This document shows, piece after piece, positions 1-5,691 of a stretch of 6,987 nucleotides of DNA. Position 1 is the first letter of the stretch. Each line of letters opens with the position of its first letter. Origin of the DNA: Gammaproteobacteria bacterium (GTDB taxonomy: Bacteria > Pseudomonadota > Gammaproteobacteria > Chromatiales > Chromatiaceae). The notes under the pieces are model-generated. The model had not been told where the DNA came from and did not search any database. It saw only the letters and a list, made by a program, of their open reading frames with translations. Where the stretch lies: contig JADWMH010000112.1 of the NCBI GenBank assembly GCA_015767355.1, forward strand, positions 1 to 6,987, written 5' to 3'. A program made the translations under genes and the position numbers.

Positions 1-1187
1 CGCTTGTGCAGTTCATCACGAATCGCTTTTCCCTCAAAGCCATCTGCACGGATTTGATCAACCGAAACATTGCCTGCCGCCTCATGCAGACGCAAAAAAT
101 GATCGCGATGCGGGATTGGCGTATCCTCCCTGCCCGTGCGACCGCGCAGATCTGCTTCACAGGCGAGCAGAAACAGCTCAAAACGCTGTGGACGACGAAA
201 GGCATCCACAGCCTCCAGTGTCGTCACGATCGTCGACGCTTTGAGTTCCTCTGTGACACGGCGGAAATGACCATGGTATTGAGCAACCAGGCGCGCCAGC
301 TCACAGTAGTCCGAGGGGACTTTGAAGCGCTGACAGAGTGCATTAACCGGTGCGCGCCCGCGTGCTTCGTGGCCATGATGACGCGGCCATAGTGTAGGGC
401 TGGTTCTCCCCTTGCCGAGATCATGCAACAGCGCAGCAAAGCGCACACGCGGATCTTCACTGAGCCTTGCTGCCTGCTGCAGCGCCATCATGGTGTGTAC
501 GCCGGTATCGATTTCAGGATGATGCAGGCCTGGCTGCGGAACACCAAACAGTGTCGCGATTTCCGGAAACAGCACCTCCAGCGCGCCGCACTCACGCAGC
601 ACCTCGAAGAAGCGCTGCGGAGAAGGCCCGGCCAATGCACGCGCAGTCTCCTGCCACACGCGCTCAGGCACAAGATAATCAACTTCGCCCTGCTCCACCA
701 TGGTGCGCATCAACACCATGGTGCCTGTGCTGATCGCAAAGTCCATCTCTGCAAAACGCGCAGCAAACCGCGCTACACGCAATACGCGCACCGGATCTTC
801 GCGGAATGCTTCAGAGACGTGCCGCAGCACTCCCCTGGCCAGATCCTGCTCGCCGCCATAGGGGTCGATCAGCACTCCATCCGTATCCATCGCCATGGCA
901 TTGATGGTCAGATCGCGGCGCAGCAGATCCTGTTCCAGCGTTACCCCGGGCTCCGCATCAAAAGTAAACCCTCTATAGCCATGCCCGCTCTTGCGCTCCG
1001 TACGTGCGAGTGCGTACTCCTCTTTTGTCTCAGGATGCAAAAATACCGGAAAGTCCTTGCCGACACGCTGATAACCCAGCTCCAGCATCTGCTGCTCAGT
1101 GGCGCCAACGACCACGTAGTCCCGATCTTTTATCGGCAGCTGCAGCAAGGTGTCACGAACGGCGCCGCCAACCAGGTAGACTTTCAT
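1..1187 (-). CDS. cca: CCA-adding enzyme (tRNA nucleotidyltransferase), 3' end cut by window edge
   Basis: Adds or repairs the 3'-terminal CCA of tRNAs in the cytoplasm, using CTP and ATP without a nucleic acid template. Reading the minus strand from 1187 gives 395 open codons that leave the window without a stop. Escherichia coli Cca has 412 residues, so only roughly the last 15-20 should be missing. Seen: the nucleotide-binding GGAVRD at residues 7-12; the catalytic DRD at 21-23 (two metal-binding aspartates); RRDLTIN at 90-96; EDPVRVLR at 130-137 followed by VARFAARF; and the HD metal pair H255-D256 within LLHDLGKG. The HD domain gives phosphohydrolase/phosphodiesterase activity in the long enterobacterial-type enzymes. 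The ATG at 1187 is chosen because the protein aligns with E. coli Cca from residue 1 and an AGGAG lies 8 nt upstream. The start overlaps the stop of the ABC exporter by 4 bp (ATGA), so the two are co-transcribed and probably translationally coupled. Identification is firm. Confidence 0.97.
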   Translation of the reverse strand, partial: MKVYLVGGAVRDTLLQLPIKDRDYVVVGATEQQMLELGYQRVGKDFPVFLHPETKEEYALARTERKSGHGYRGFTFDAEPGVTLEQDLLRRDLTINAMAMDTDGVLIDPYGGEQDLARGVLRHVSEAFREDPVRVLRVARFAARFAEMDFAISTGTMVLMRTMVEQGEVDYLVPERVWQETARALAGPSPQRFFEVLRECGALEVLFPEIATLFGVPQPGLHHPEIDTGVHTMMALQQAARLSEDPRVRFAALLHDLGKGRTSPTLWPRHHGHEARGRAPVNALCQRFKVPSDYCELARLVAQYHGHFRRVTEELKASTIVTTLEAVDAFRRPQRFELFLLACEADLRGRTGREDTPIPHRDHFLRLHEAAGNVSVDQIRADGFEGKAIRDELHK

Positions 1188-2989
1188 ACCCCGGACTCCT
1201 GCTCTTCCTGCTGCTGCAGCTCCCACATGCTGTGATACTCTCCATGCAATTGCAGCAGCTGCAGATGTGTTCCCTGCTCGACAATGCGCCCCTGATGCAT
1301 CACCACGATGCTGTCTGCATCGACGATGGTGGAGAGACGGTGGGCGATCACCAGCGTGGTATGATTTTCAGCAACCTCGGTGAGCGTCTCCTGAATCATC
1401 TGCTCGGTGCCGCTGTCGAGCGATGACGTCGCTTCATCAAAGATCAGGATGCGTGGACGTTTGAGAATCGCGCGGGCGATGGCGACACGCTGCTTCTCTC
1501 CGCCTGAAAGCTTCAGGCCGCGCTCTCCGACGACGGTCTCCCAGCCATCGGGCAGTTGCTGAATAAAATCATGAATGTGCGCCATGCGCGCAGCCTGCTC
1601 CACCTCTTCCCGCGAGGCATCGAAACGGCCATAGTTGATATTGTAGTAGATGCTGTTATTAAATAGCACCGTATCCTGCGGCACGATCGCTATGGCGGAG
1701 CGCAGACTCTGCTGGGTGACATCACGCAGATCCTGCCCATCAATTGTGATCCTTCCTGCGCTGACATCATAGAAACGATACAGCAGCCGCGCGAGTGTCG
1801 ACTTGCCGGCGCCGGAATGACCAACGACGGCAACCTTGGAGCCTGCCTTGATATCGAAACAGAGATCGAAAAGAATCTGGCGCTGCGGCTGGTAGAAGAA
1901 ATCGACATGCTCGAAACGAATCTCACCGGCTGTGACCGATAACTGCCCTGCTTCAGCGGCATCACGCACATCCGGCTGCTTGTGCATCAGGTCAAACAGC
2001 CGCTGCATATCCACCAGTGTATATTTGATCTGACGGTAGACGATGCCGAGAAAACCCAGCGGCATAAAGACCTGCATCATCAGTGCGCTCAGCAACACCA
2101 GGTCGCTGATGCTCATCTCGCGGGCCGCGACACCGGCGGCTGCGTACCACATGATCAGTGTGACACCCAGCGCGATAATCGCTCCCTGGCCGAAGTTCAG
2201 CAGCGACATGGAGGTCTGGGTTTTAACGCCCCACATCTCCCACTCGCCAAGCAGATTGTCATACTGCTTCATTTCGGCTGCCTCATTGCCAAAATACTTC
2301 ACCGTCTCGTAGTTGATGAGGCTGTCGAAAGCAAGGTTGTTGGCTTCGGAATCGAGCTCGTTCATCTTGTGACGAAACTCCATGCGCCACTCGGTGATTG
2401 CCAGTGTAAAGAGAAAGTAGGCCGAGATGGCGCCAAAAGTGATAAGGGTGAATTTGACATCATAAAGGGTCAGCAGCACAGCTCCCACCAGCAAAAATTC
2501 AACCAGAGTCGGGATGATGCTGAAGACCATGTAGTTGAGAATAGTGCTGGCGGAACGTGCGCCGCGATCGAGATCGCGGCTGATGGCGCCTGTCTGACGC
2601 TCCATGTGATAACTCAGCGACAGGCCATGCAGATGCTGCAGCACCTGTGTCGAGAGACGCCGCATGGCGTGATATCTCACCCTCGCGAACACGGCATCCC
2701 GCAGTTCATTGAAAAGTGATGCAAACAGGCGCAACAGGCCATATCCGGCAATCAGCCCGAGAGGAACGGCAACCACCATTTGCGGGGTATTCTCAAACTG
2801 TTCGATAATCTTCTTCAGCATCAGGGGGATGCCGACAAGAGAGAGTTTGGCCAGGATCAGAAAAGCCAGCGACAGCAGCACCCGCCCGCGGTACTCCCAC
2901 AGAAACGGAGTTACAGCCTGCAGGCTGCGCCAGCTGAAGTGCTCGTTTGCAGCATCGGTTTGTGTCACATGTTGGCCGTGGCCGCGCAT
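1184..2989 (-). CDS. Atm1-type ABC exporter, fused permease and ATPase
   Basis: A half-size type IV ABC exporter of 601 residues, expected to work as a homodimer in the inner membrane. The permease fills about residues 25-330, with hydrophobic helices near 35-58, 72-93, 155-175, 182-200, 265-287 and 295-317. The ATPase has A-loop Y366, Walker A GHSGAGKST (390-398), Q-loop Q438, signature LSGGE (494-498), Walker B ILIFDE (514-519) and H-loop H550, so it should be active. Several stretches are typical of the Atm1/ABCB7/HMT1 group: NYETVKYF (226-233), EWRMEFR (200-206), LNFGQ (264-268), FMPLGFLG (308-315) and YYNINYG (448-454). In Novosphingobium Atm1 the arginines after EW and the Asn/Gln of the LNxGQ motif line the glutathione pocket; here these are R202, R206, N265 and Q268. 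The inferred cargo is a glutathione-linked sulfur species or metal conjugate. General lipid or drug export is a less likely alternative. The start at 2989 has a weak GGA 8 nt upstream. Its last codons overlap cca. Confidence 0.92.
   Translation of the reverse strand: MRGHGQHVTQTDAANEHFSWRSLQAVTPFLWEYRGRVLLSLAFLILAKLSLVGIPLMLKKIIEQFENTPQMVVAVPLGLIAGYGLLRLFASLFNELRDAVFARVRYHAMRRLSTQVLQHLHGLSLSYHMERQTGAISRDLDRGARSASTILNYMVFSIIPTLVEFLLVGAVLLTLYDVKFTLITFGAISAYFLFTLAITEWRMEFRHKMNELDSEANNLAFDSLINYETVKYFGNEAAEMKQYDNLLGEWEMWGVKTQTSMSLLNFGQGAIIALGVTLIMWYAAAGVAAREMSISDLVLLSALMMQVFMPLGFLGIVYRQIKYTLVDMQRLFDLMHKQPDVRDAAEAGQLSVTAGEIRFEHVDFFYQPQRQILFDLCFDIKAGSKVAVVGHSGAGKSTLARLLYRFYDVSAGRITIDGQDLRDVTQQSLRSAIAIVPQDTVLFNNSIYYNINYGRFDASREEVEQAARMAHIHDFIQQLPDGWETVVGERGLKLSGGEKQRVAIARAILKRPRILIFDEATSSLDSGTEQMIQETLTEVAENHTTLVIAHRLSTIVDADSIVVMHQGRIVEQGTHLQLLQLHGEYHSMWELQQQEEQESGV
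1196..1200 (-). promoter_or_regulatory. Ribosome binding site of cca inside the exporter gene
   Basis: AGGAG on the minus strand lies 8 nt before the ATG at 1187, within the last codons of the ABC exporter. It fixes the cca start and shows that cca can recruit ribosomes itself as well as being reached by ribosomes ending at the overlapping TGA. Confidence 0.7.
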
Positions 2990-3043
2990 TCAGTTATTCC
3001 AGTTGCCAGGCTTGCGGAGTGCAAATCAGAGAAAACTCGATGG

Positions 3044-3071
3044 ATTATAGCCTGATCGTCAGGATAGTGAA
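3044..3071 (-). promoter_or_regulatory. Sigma70-type promoter for the exporter-cca operon
   Basis: The minus strand carries a perfect -10 box TATAAT (3044-3049) and a -35 box TTCACT (3066-3071; four of six matches to TTGACA) with a 16-bp spacer. Transcription would start about 48 bp before the exporter ATG at 2989. This is the best promoter match I found in the window. No transcript data support it. Confidence 0.6.
3051..3063. promoter_or_regulatory. Operator-like dyad between the -35 and -10 boxes
   Basis: CCTGATCGTCAGG is a perfect 5-bp inverted repeat with a 3-bp centre that lies wholly inside the promoter spacer. A repressor or spacer-distorting activator could bind there. Five-bp arms can arise by chance, so this is a candidate only. 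Confidence 0.3.
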
Positions 3072-3150
3072 GATTGAAAATGCCCCTTTTTTCCACAGAT
3101 GCACGCAGATCAACACAGATAAGAGAGGCTCTTACAACATCACAGAATAG

Positions 3151-3177
3151 GTCATTCCGGCGAAGGCAGGAATCCAG
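3151..3177 (+). repeat. GTCATTCCGGC palindromic repeat, copy 1
   Basis: A short REP-like unit starting GTCATTCCGGC and ending GGAATCC, able to form an imperfect hairpin (ATTCC/GGAAT arms). It resembles the dispersed GTCATTCC(C/G)GC...GGAATCC repeats (dRS3-like) of many proteobacterial genomes. Copy 2 lies inverted 30 bp downstream. Confidence 0.8.
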
Positions 3178-3207
3178 GGAATCAGCCACTTACAGATCGT
3201 AACAAAT

Positions 3208-3237
3208 GGATTCCGGCTAAAAGCATGCCGGAATGAC
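3208..3237 (-). repeat. GTCATTCCGGC palindromic repeat, copy 2, inverted
   Basis: On the minus strand it starts with the same GTCATTCCGGC as copy 1 and ends CCGGAATCC, with a longer centre (30 against 27 bp). Its own arms, GGATTCCGG and CCGGAATGAC, pair well. The GTCATTCC ends of both copies point outward, which gives the inner inverted pair of the nested structure. Confidence 0.8.
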
Positions 3238-3314
3238 GGGGTTTGCAAGCTCCTCAAGAGAGCAACAGTATCTGTGTTGATCTGTGTGCATCTGTGGTTA
3301 ATAAATGAGTTAAA

Positions 3315-3348
3315 CCCGTAGGGTGCAATAAGTGGAGCGCATTGCACC
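3315..3348. repeat. GGTGCAAT hairpin repeat just after the kinase gene
   Basis: GGTGCAAT (3322-3329) and ATTGCACC (3341-3348) form a perfect 8-bp stem with an 11-nt loop, preceded by CCCGTAG. This resembles the dispersed CGTAGGGTGC...GCACC repeats of proteobacterial intergenic DNA. It begins 8 bp beyond the kinase TGA in the direction of transcription. It could slow 3' decay or help termination, but no T-run follows it, so I do not call a terminator. Confidence 0.7.
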
Positions 3349-3356
3349 GAATTTTC

Positions 3357-4790
3357 TCAGATCAACGTCAAAAAAGTGTGGTAACGCCTGATCAAAGCCT
3401 TATCCTGAATTGGGTGAAATCGATCATGGTTGCAACTGACCCATTGACTGGTGGCGCCAGCCGCCTCTGAGGCTATTCCCCTGGCCGTTGCTTCCACGAC
3501 TTGCGGTCGCACGATCTCAATGCCGGAGAGATCCGCCAGGCGTTGACAAAAACCATCGGAACGGGCGAATCCGCCTGTTATGGTGAGTTGATGCAGCTCT
3601 CTTCCCAACTCCAGCATTGCATCGATGTTGGCCTGGATCAGAAACAGGATGCTCTCTGCCACCAGCCCCTGGAGGTTGTCATCGATGGTTTGCAAATTTG
3701 CGATCATGCACTCCCTGCTGATCGACCAGAAGCCGCTGTTGAGCGACTTCCAGAATGGAGACCCCAGACCGCCGATGCCATTGATGAAGATCGTATCTGA
3801 AAACGGCTTTTCCAGGGCGTGATCCAGATCGACGCCCTCCCCTGCAGGCATCTGCTGCTCCAGCCACTGGAATGCAGAGCCTGCGCCATTGACTGTCCCC
3901 TCCAGCAGATACTCTGTGTTCTCACTGCTGCTGCGAAGCAGCCCCGTCAACAAATTGTCGCTGCGCAACAGCCGGCTCCCGGTTGGCTGGAGAATAAAAG
4001 CCCCGCTTCCAACATTGACCAAAGCACAGTTTTCAACGCCGGAAAGTGCCGCTGACAATGCTGCAGTCTGGTCACCGTTGACCGCGATCAGTGGAATATT
4101 CCCCAGTTTGAATCGGCCATAATCAGCATGTGTCGGCCTTACTTCAGGAAGCAGATACTGTGGAATGGAGAAGAGATCCAGCAACTCCGCATCCCACTGC
4201 AGATGATGCAGGTTGAACAGCTGGGTGCGCAGAGCATTTGCATGATCCACCAAGTATGGCGAATCTCTCAGAAGATTGAAAAGCAGAAAGCTGGCAAGCG
4301 GGCCAATACGCAGGCGCTGCTGTTGCCGGGCCTGCATGACGGCATTACTCTGTATCAGCAGCCAGCGGATCTTGCTGCCGCCGTAATAGGCCGTCAACGG
4401 CAGTCCGGTTCGAGAGCGGATAAGAGACTCCTGCTCCCTGATCGAGTCAACAAACTCCTCACCGCGCCGGTCAGACCAGCTTAGAAGTGGTGAAAGCGGC
4501 TCTCCTGTTCCAGCATCCCAGGCAATGACGCTGGAGCGCTGCGTGGCAAGTCCGGCTGCTTTGATGCCGCTGCAACCAGCCGGATCATCTCCGATCTGTT
4601 CGATGACAGAGGAGATGACAGTAGAGAGTGAATCCAGGATCTCATTGCCACTCTGCTCGCAGCGGTTTCCGTCACGTTCCAGTGAAACAGCCACCTGCGC
4701 ACTGGCCGTGATCTCTCCCTGTTGATTAAAGAGAATCGCACGGCTCGACTGCGTCCCCTGATCGATTCCGAGGTAGAAACTCCTGGTCAA
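3357..4790 (-). CDS. FGGY-family carbohydrate kinase, glycerol kinase-like
   Basis: A 477-residue ATP-dependent sugar or polyol kinase of the FGGY family (GlpK is about 500). The N-terminal lobe starts with the phosphate-1 loop DQGTQSSRA (10-18), then TQRSS (83-87), SWSDRRG (104-110) and YYGGSKIRW (135-143). The second lobe holds GDQTAAL (239-245, with the catalytic base D240), GSGAF (261-265), LEGTVNGAGSAFQW (296-309) and the adenosine-region TGGFARSDGF (405-414). The layout follows glycerol kinase: W105, Y135/Y136, D240 and Q241 match GlpK W103, Y135, D245 and Q246. GlpK E84, which binds glycerol, is S86 here, so the substrate may be another polyol or sugar. The start is TTG at 4790: no ATG or GTG lies nearby, an in-frame stop lies at 4809-4811, and AAGGA sits 9 nt upstream. 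TTGA overlaps the toxin stop, tying expression to the toxin-antitoxin pair. Glycerol kinase remains possible, given the dehydrogenase upstream. Confidence 0.88.
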   Translation of the reverse strand: MTRSFYLGIDQGTQSSRAILFNQQGEITASAQVAVSLERDGNRCEQSGNEILDSLSTVISSVIEQIGDDPAGCSGIKAAGLATQRSSVIAWDAGTGEPLSPLLSWSDRRGEEFVDSIREQESLIRSRTGLPLTAYYGGSKIRWLLIQSNAVMQARQQQRLRIGPLASFLLFNLLRDSPYLVDHANALRTQLFNLHHLQWDAELLDLFSIPQYLLPEVRPTHADYGRFKLGNIPLIAVNGDQTAALSAALSGVENCALVNVGSGAFILQPTGSRLLRSDNLLTGLLRSSSENTEYLLEGTVNGAGSAFQWLEQQMPAGEGVDLDHALEKPFSDTIFINGIGGLGSPFWKSLNSGFWSISRECMIANLQTIDDNLQGLVAESILFLIQANIDAMLELGRELHQLTITGGFARSDGFCQRLADLSGIEIVRPQVVEATARGIASEAAGATSQWVSCNHDRFHPIQDKALIRRYHTFLTLI

Positions 4791-5203
4791 GCTAGTCGAT
4801 CCTTGAATTCATCAGCAGACAAGAGCTGAAAAGAGAGTTCTGAGCGTAGAGCCAGTAAATCCTTATCGCCGGAAATCAACATATCTGCACCACATACGCT
4901 CGCAAGAACGACGAAGATTTGATCGTCCTCATCCCTGCACATTGGCAGGTTTGCAGGAATTTGATCCAGCACGAGTGTTTCGCTGTATGGCAGGAAGTCA
5001 GCGAGCATCTCCTCCTGTTCATCTCCACTCAGTTTGAATTTTGGATAAGCCAAGGTGCGCAACAGTTCCGAGACTGTTTGTTTGCAAACTACAGGACGGA
5101 TCTCTCCTGACAGCCAGGCCTCTCTTATCCAGGAAAGACGGCCATTGGTAAACAGCAATGCTGAAAGGACGATGTTTGTGTCGAGTACAACACGTAACGT
5201 CAT
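4787..5203 (-). CDS. PIN-domain ribonuclease toxin of a type II toxin-antitoxin pair
   Basis: Probably a Mg2+-dependent ribonuclease of the 'putative toxin-antitoxin system toxin component, PIN family' group. From the ATG at 5203 it has 138 residues. Seen: LDTN with D8 (7-10), E46 in SELLRTL, the acidic run RDEDDQ (90-95, with D93/D94) and SGDKDLL (111-117, with D113). These are the four acidic positions expected around a PIN active site, so it appears catalytically intact. An earlier ATG at 5221 would add MGAWAE but lies within the antitoxin gene. The 5203 start is preferred because it gives an ATGA overlap with the antitoxin stop, usual for such pairs, and begins directly at the first beta strand. 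The downstream kinase starts within its stop codon. The RNA target cannot be read from the sequence. Confidence 0.88.
   Translation of the reverse strand: MTLRVVLDTNIVLSALLFTNGRLSWIREAWLSGEIRPVVCKQTVSELLRTLAYPKFKLSGDEQEEMLADFLPYSETLVLDQIPANLPMCRDEDDQIFVVLASVCGADMLISGDKDLLALRSELSFQLLSADEFKDRLA
4800..4804 (-). promoter_or_regulatory. Ribosome binding site deciding the TTG start of the kinase
   Basis: AAGGA on the minus strand lies inside the last codons of the PIN toxin gene, 9 nt before the TTG at 4790. This supports the rare TTG as a true start rather than an artefact of open-frame calling. Confidence 0.6.
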
Positions 5204-5424
5204 TTCTGCCCACGCGCCCAAGCCACCGCATCAGCAACATCCGATTCATTGATACCCAAAGCTTCGAGCTTATTGCGCACTGCGTCGGCCTTTTGAAGTC
5301 TCACGGGCGTAAGGACAATACGGCCACCTTCAACTTCGATGTCAAAATAGTCGCTAACAGCCACTTTGGAAACGACTGCTTTCGGCAACGTAACCTGGTT
5401 TTTTGATGTCATTTTAGCAAGCAT
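5200..5424 (-). CDS. AbrB/SpoVT-fold antitoxin
   Basis: A 74-residue DNA-binding antitoxin. The N-terminal swapped-hairpin fold is recognisable from TSKNQVTLPKAVV (6-18) and YFDIEVEGGRIVLTPV (26-41). The C-terminal helix, about 45-74, ends in VADAVAWARGQK and is the likely toxin-binding part. This type regularly precedes PIN toxins of the adjacent family. The ATG at 5424 has GAAGG 6 nt upstream; a second in-frame ATG at 5412 would remove four residues. By family behaviour it should neutralise the PIN protein and repress its own promoter, alone or as a complex. Its stop overlaps the toxin start (ATGA). Confidence 0.88.
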   Translation of the reverse strand: MLAKMTSKNQVTLPKAVVSKVAVSDYFDIEVEGGRIVLTPVRLQKADAVRNKLEALGINESDVADAVAWARGQK

Positions 5425-5524
5425 GCCTTACCTTCTTATTTCCTTACTTATGGAATTTATGAATATATTACTGCAGTACTCTTCATCCATGCAAGCTGTA
5501 TACTCCTTTGGTTTTAGGTTTTAG
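5425..5524 (-). promoter_or_regulatory. AT-rich leader of the toxin-antitoxin operon with candidate operator sites
   Basis: This stretch holds a perfect 10-bp palindrome TACTGCAGTA (5469-5478), two GTAAGG copies on the minus strand (complements of 5426-5431 and 5442-5447), and a tandem GTTTTAG heptamer (5511-5524). A possible -10 TATATT (complement of 5463-5468) abuts the palindrome, but I find no good -35 box. Autoregulation through the palindrome would fit antitoxin behaviour; it is inferred from position only. Confidence 0.35.
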
Positions 5525-5579
5525 TGATAGGTATCTGCTAAAAAAAATCCCTTGAGGTTCTTGCAAAACTCTCAAAAGC

Positions 5580-5650
5580 TGTCATTTCGACTGAAAGGAG
5601 AAATCTTAACTTGTTGATAAAAAGACCTCTCACATTCATTCGAGATGACA
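5580..5650. repeat. 71-bp palindromic repeat with TGTCATTTCGA ends
   Basis: The terminal arms 5580-5595 and 5635-5650 are inverted and match at 14 of 16 positions. Pairing continues inward (GGAGAAATCTT against GAGAGGTCTTT) with mismatches, leaving a loop around TTGTTGAT. Similar TGTCATTTCGA...GAGAAATCT and TTCG(A)GATGACA ends recur in intergenic DNA of many bacteria. It resembles a miniature palindromic element, lies 41 bp past the dehydrogenase stop, and could also shape the 3' end of that transcript. Confidence 0.75.
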
Positions 5651-5667
5651 AAACTCACTATTTACGA

Positions 5668-5690
5668 GTTATGCCAGAAGCTCCCATAAC
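5668..5690 (-). other. Small hairpin directly after the dehydrogenase stop
   Basis: GTTATG (5668-5673) and CATAAC (5685-5690) form a perfect 6-bp stem with an 11-nt loop, starting 1 bp past the TGA. No T-run follows. It may protect the 3' end of the transcript, but a stem this short can be chance. Confidence 0.3.
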
Positions 5691-5691
5691 A

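Larger units (their letters stand above)
3093..3297. repeat. Nested inverted repeat: outer arms of the CACAGAT family
   Basis: The outer arms are 3093-3121 and 3269-3297, inverted and matching at 28 of 29 positions. Each arm contains three CAGAT-type units (CCACAGAT, GCAGAT, ACACAGAT in the left arm). They enclose a second inverted pair at 3151-3177 and 3208-3237. From memory, this CACAGAT motif recurs in intergenic DNA of many proteobacteria and other phyla; that is family knowledge, not a search. No target-site duplication is visible at the outer ends, and no transposase is present. The 205-bp unit could be a non-autonomous element or a chance stacking of two palindromic families. Short open frames across it (HRCTQINTD- and CVDLRAS-like peptides) are translations of the repeat, not genes. 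Confidence 0.85.

Noticed and set aside
423..1426. Long plus-strand open frames of 270 and 140 codons opposite cca and the exporter
   Set aside because: They are antisense to genes with complete family motifs, are rich in Arg, His, Gln and Cys as expected for shadow frames, and show no recognisable domain.
1982..2719. Plus-strand open frame of 245 codons opposite the exporter permease
   Set aside because: It is a shadow of a well-supported gene, with a His/Gln-rich composition and no motif.
3093..3297. CRISPR array
   Set aside because: The repeats are inverted and nested, with only two copies of each; there are no regularly spaced direct repeats and no cas genes.
2965..3347. Short open frames on both strands between the kinase and the exporter (67-74 codons)
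   Set aside because: Their peptides (HRCTQINTD, CVDLRAS, WIPAFAGMT) are direct translations of the palindromic repeats, and no frame has a good ribosome binding site.
3315..3350. Rho-independent terminator after the kinase
   Set aside because: The stem is good, but no T-run follows on the minus strand and the sequence matches a dispersed repeat type.
5204..5221. Upstream ATG adding six residues to the PIN toxin
   Set aside because: The extension MGAWAE lies inside the antitoxin gene; the start at 5203 gives the standard ATGA overlap and begins at the first beta strand of the domain.
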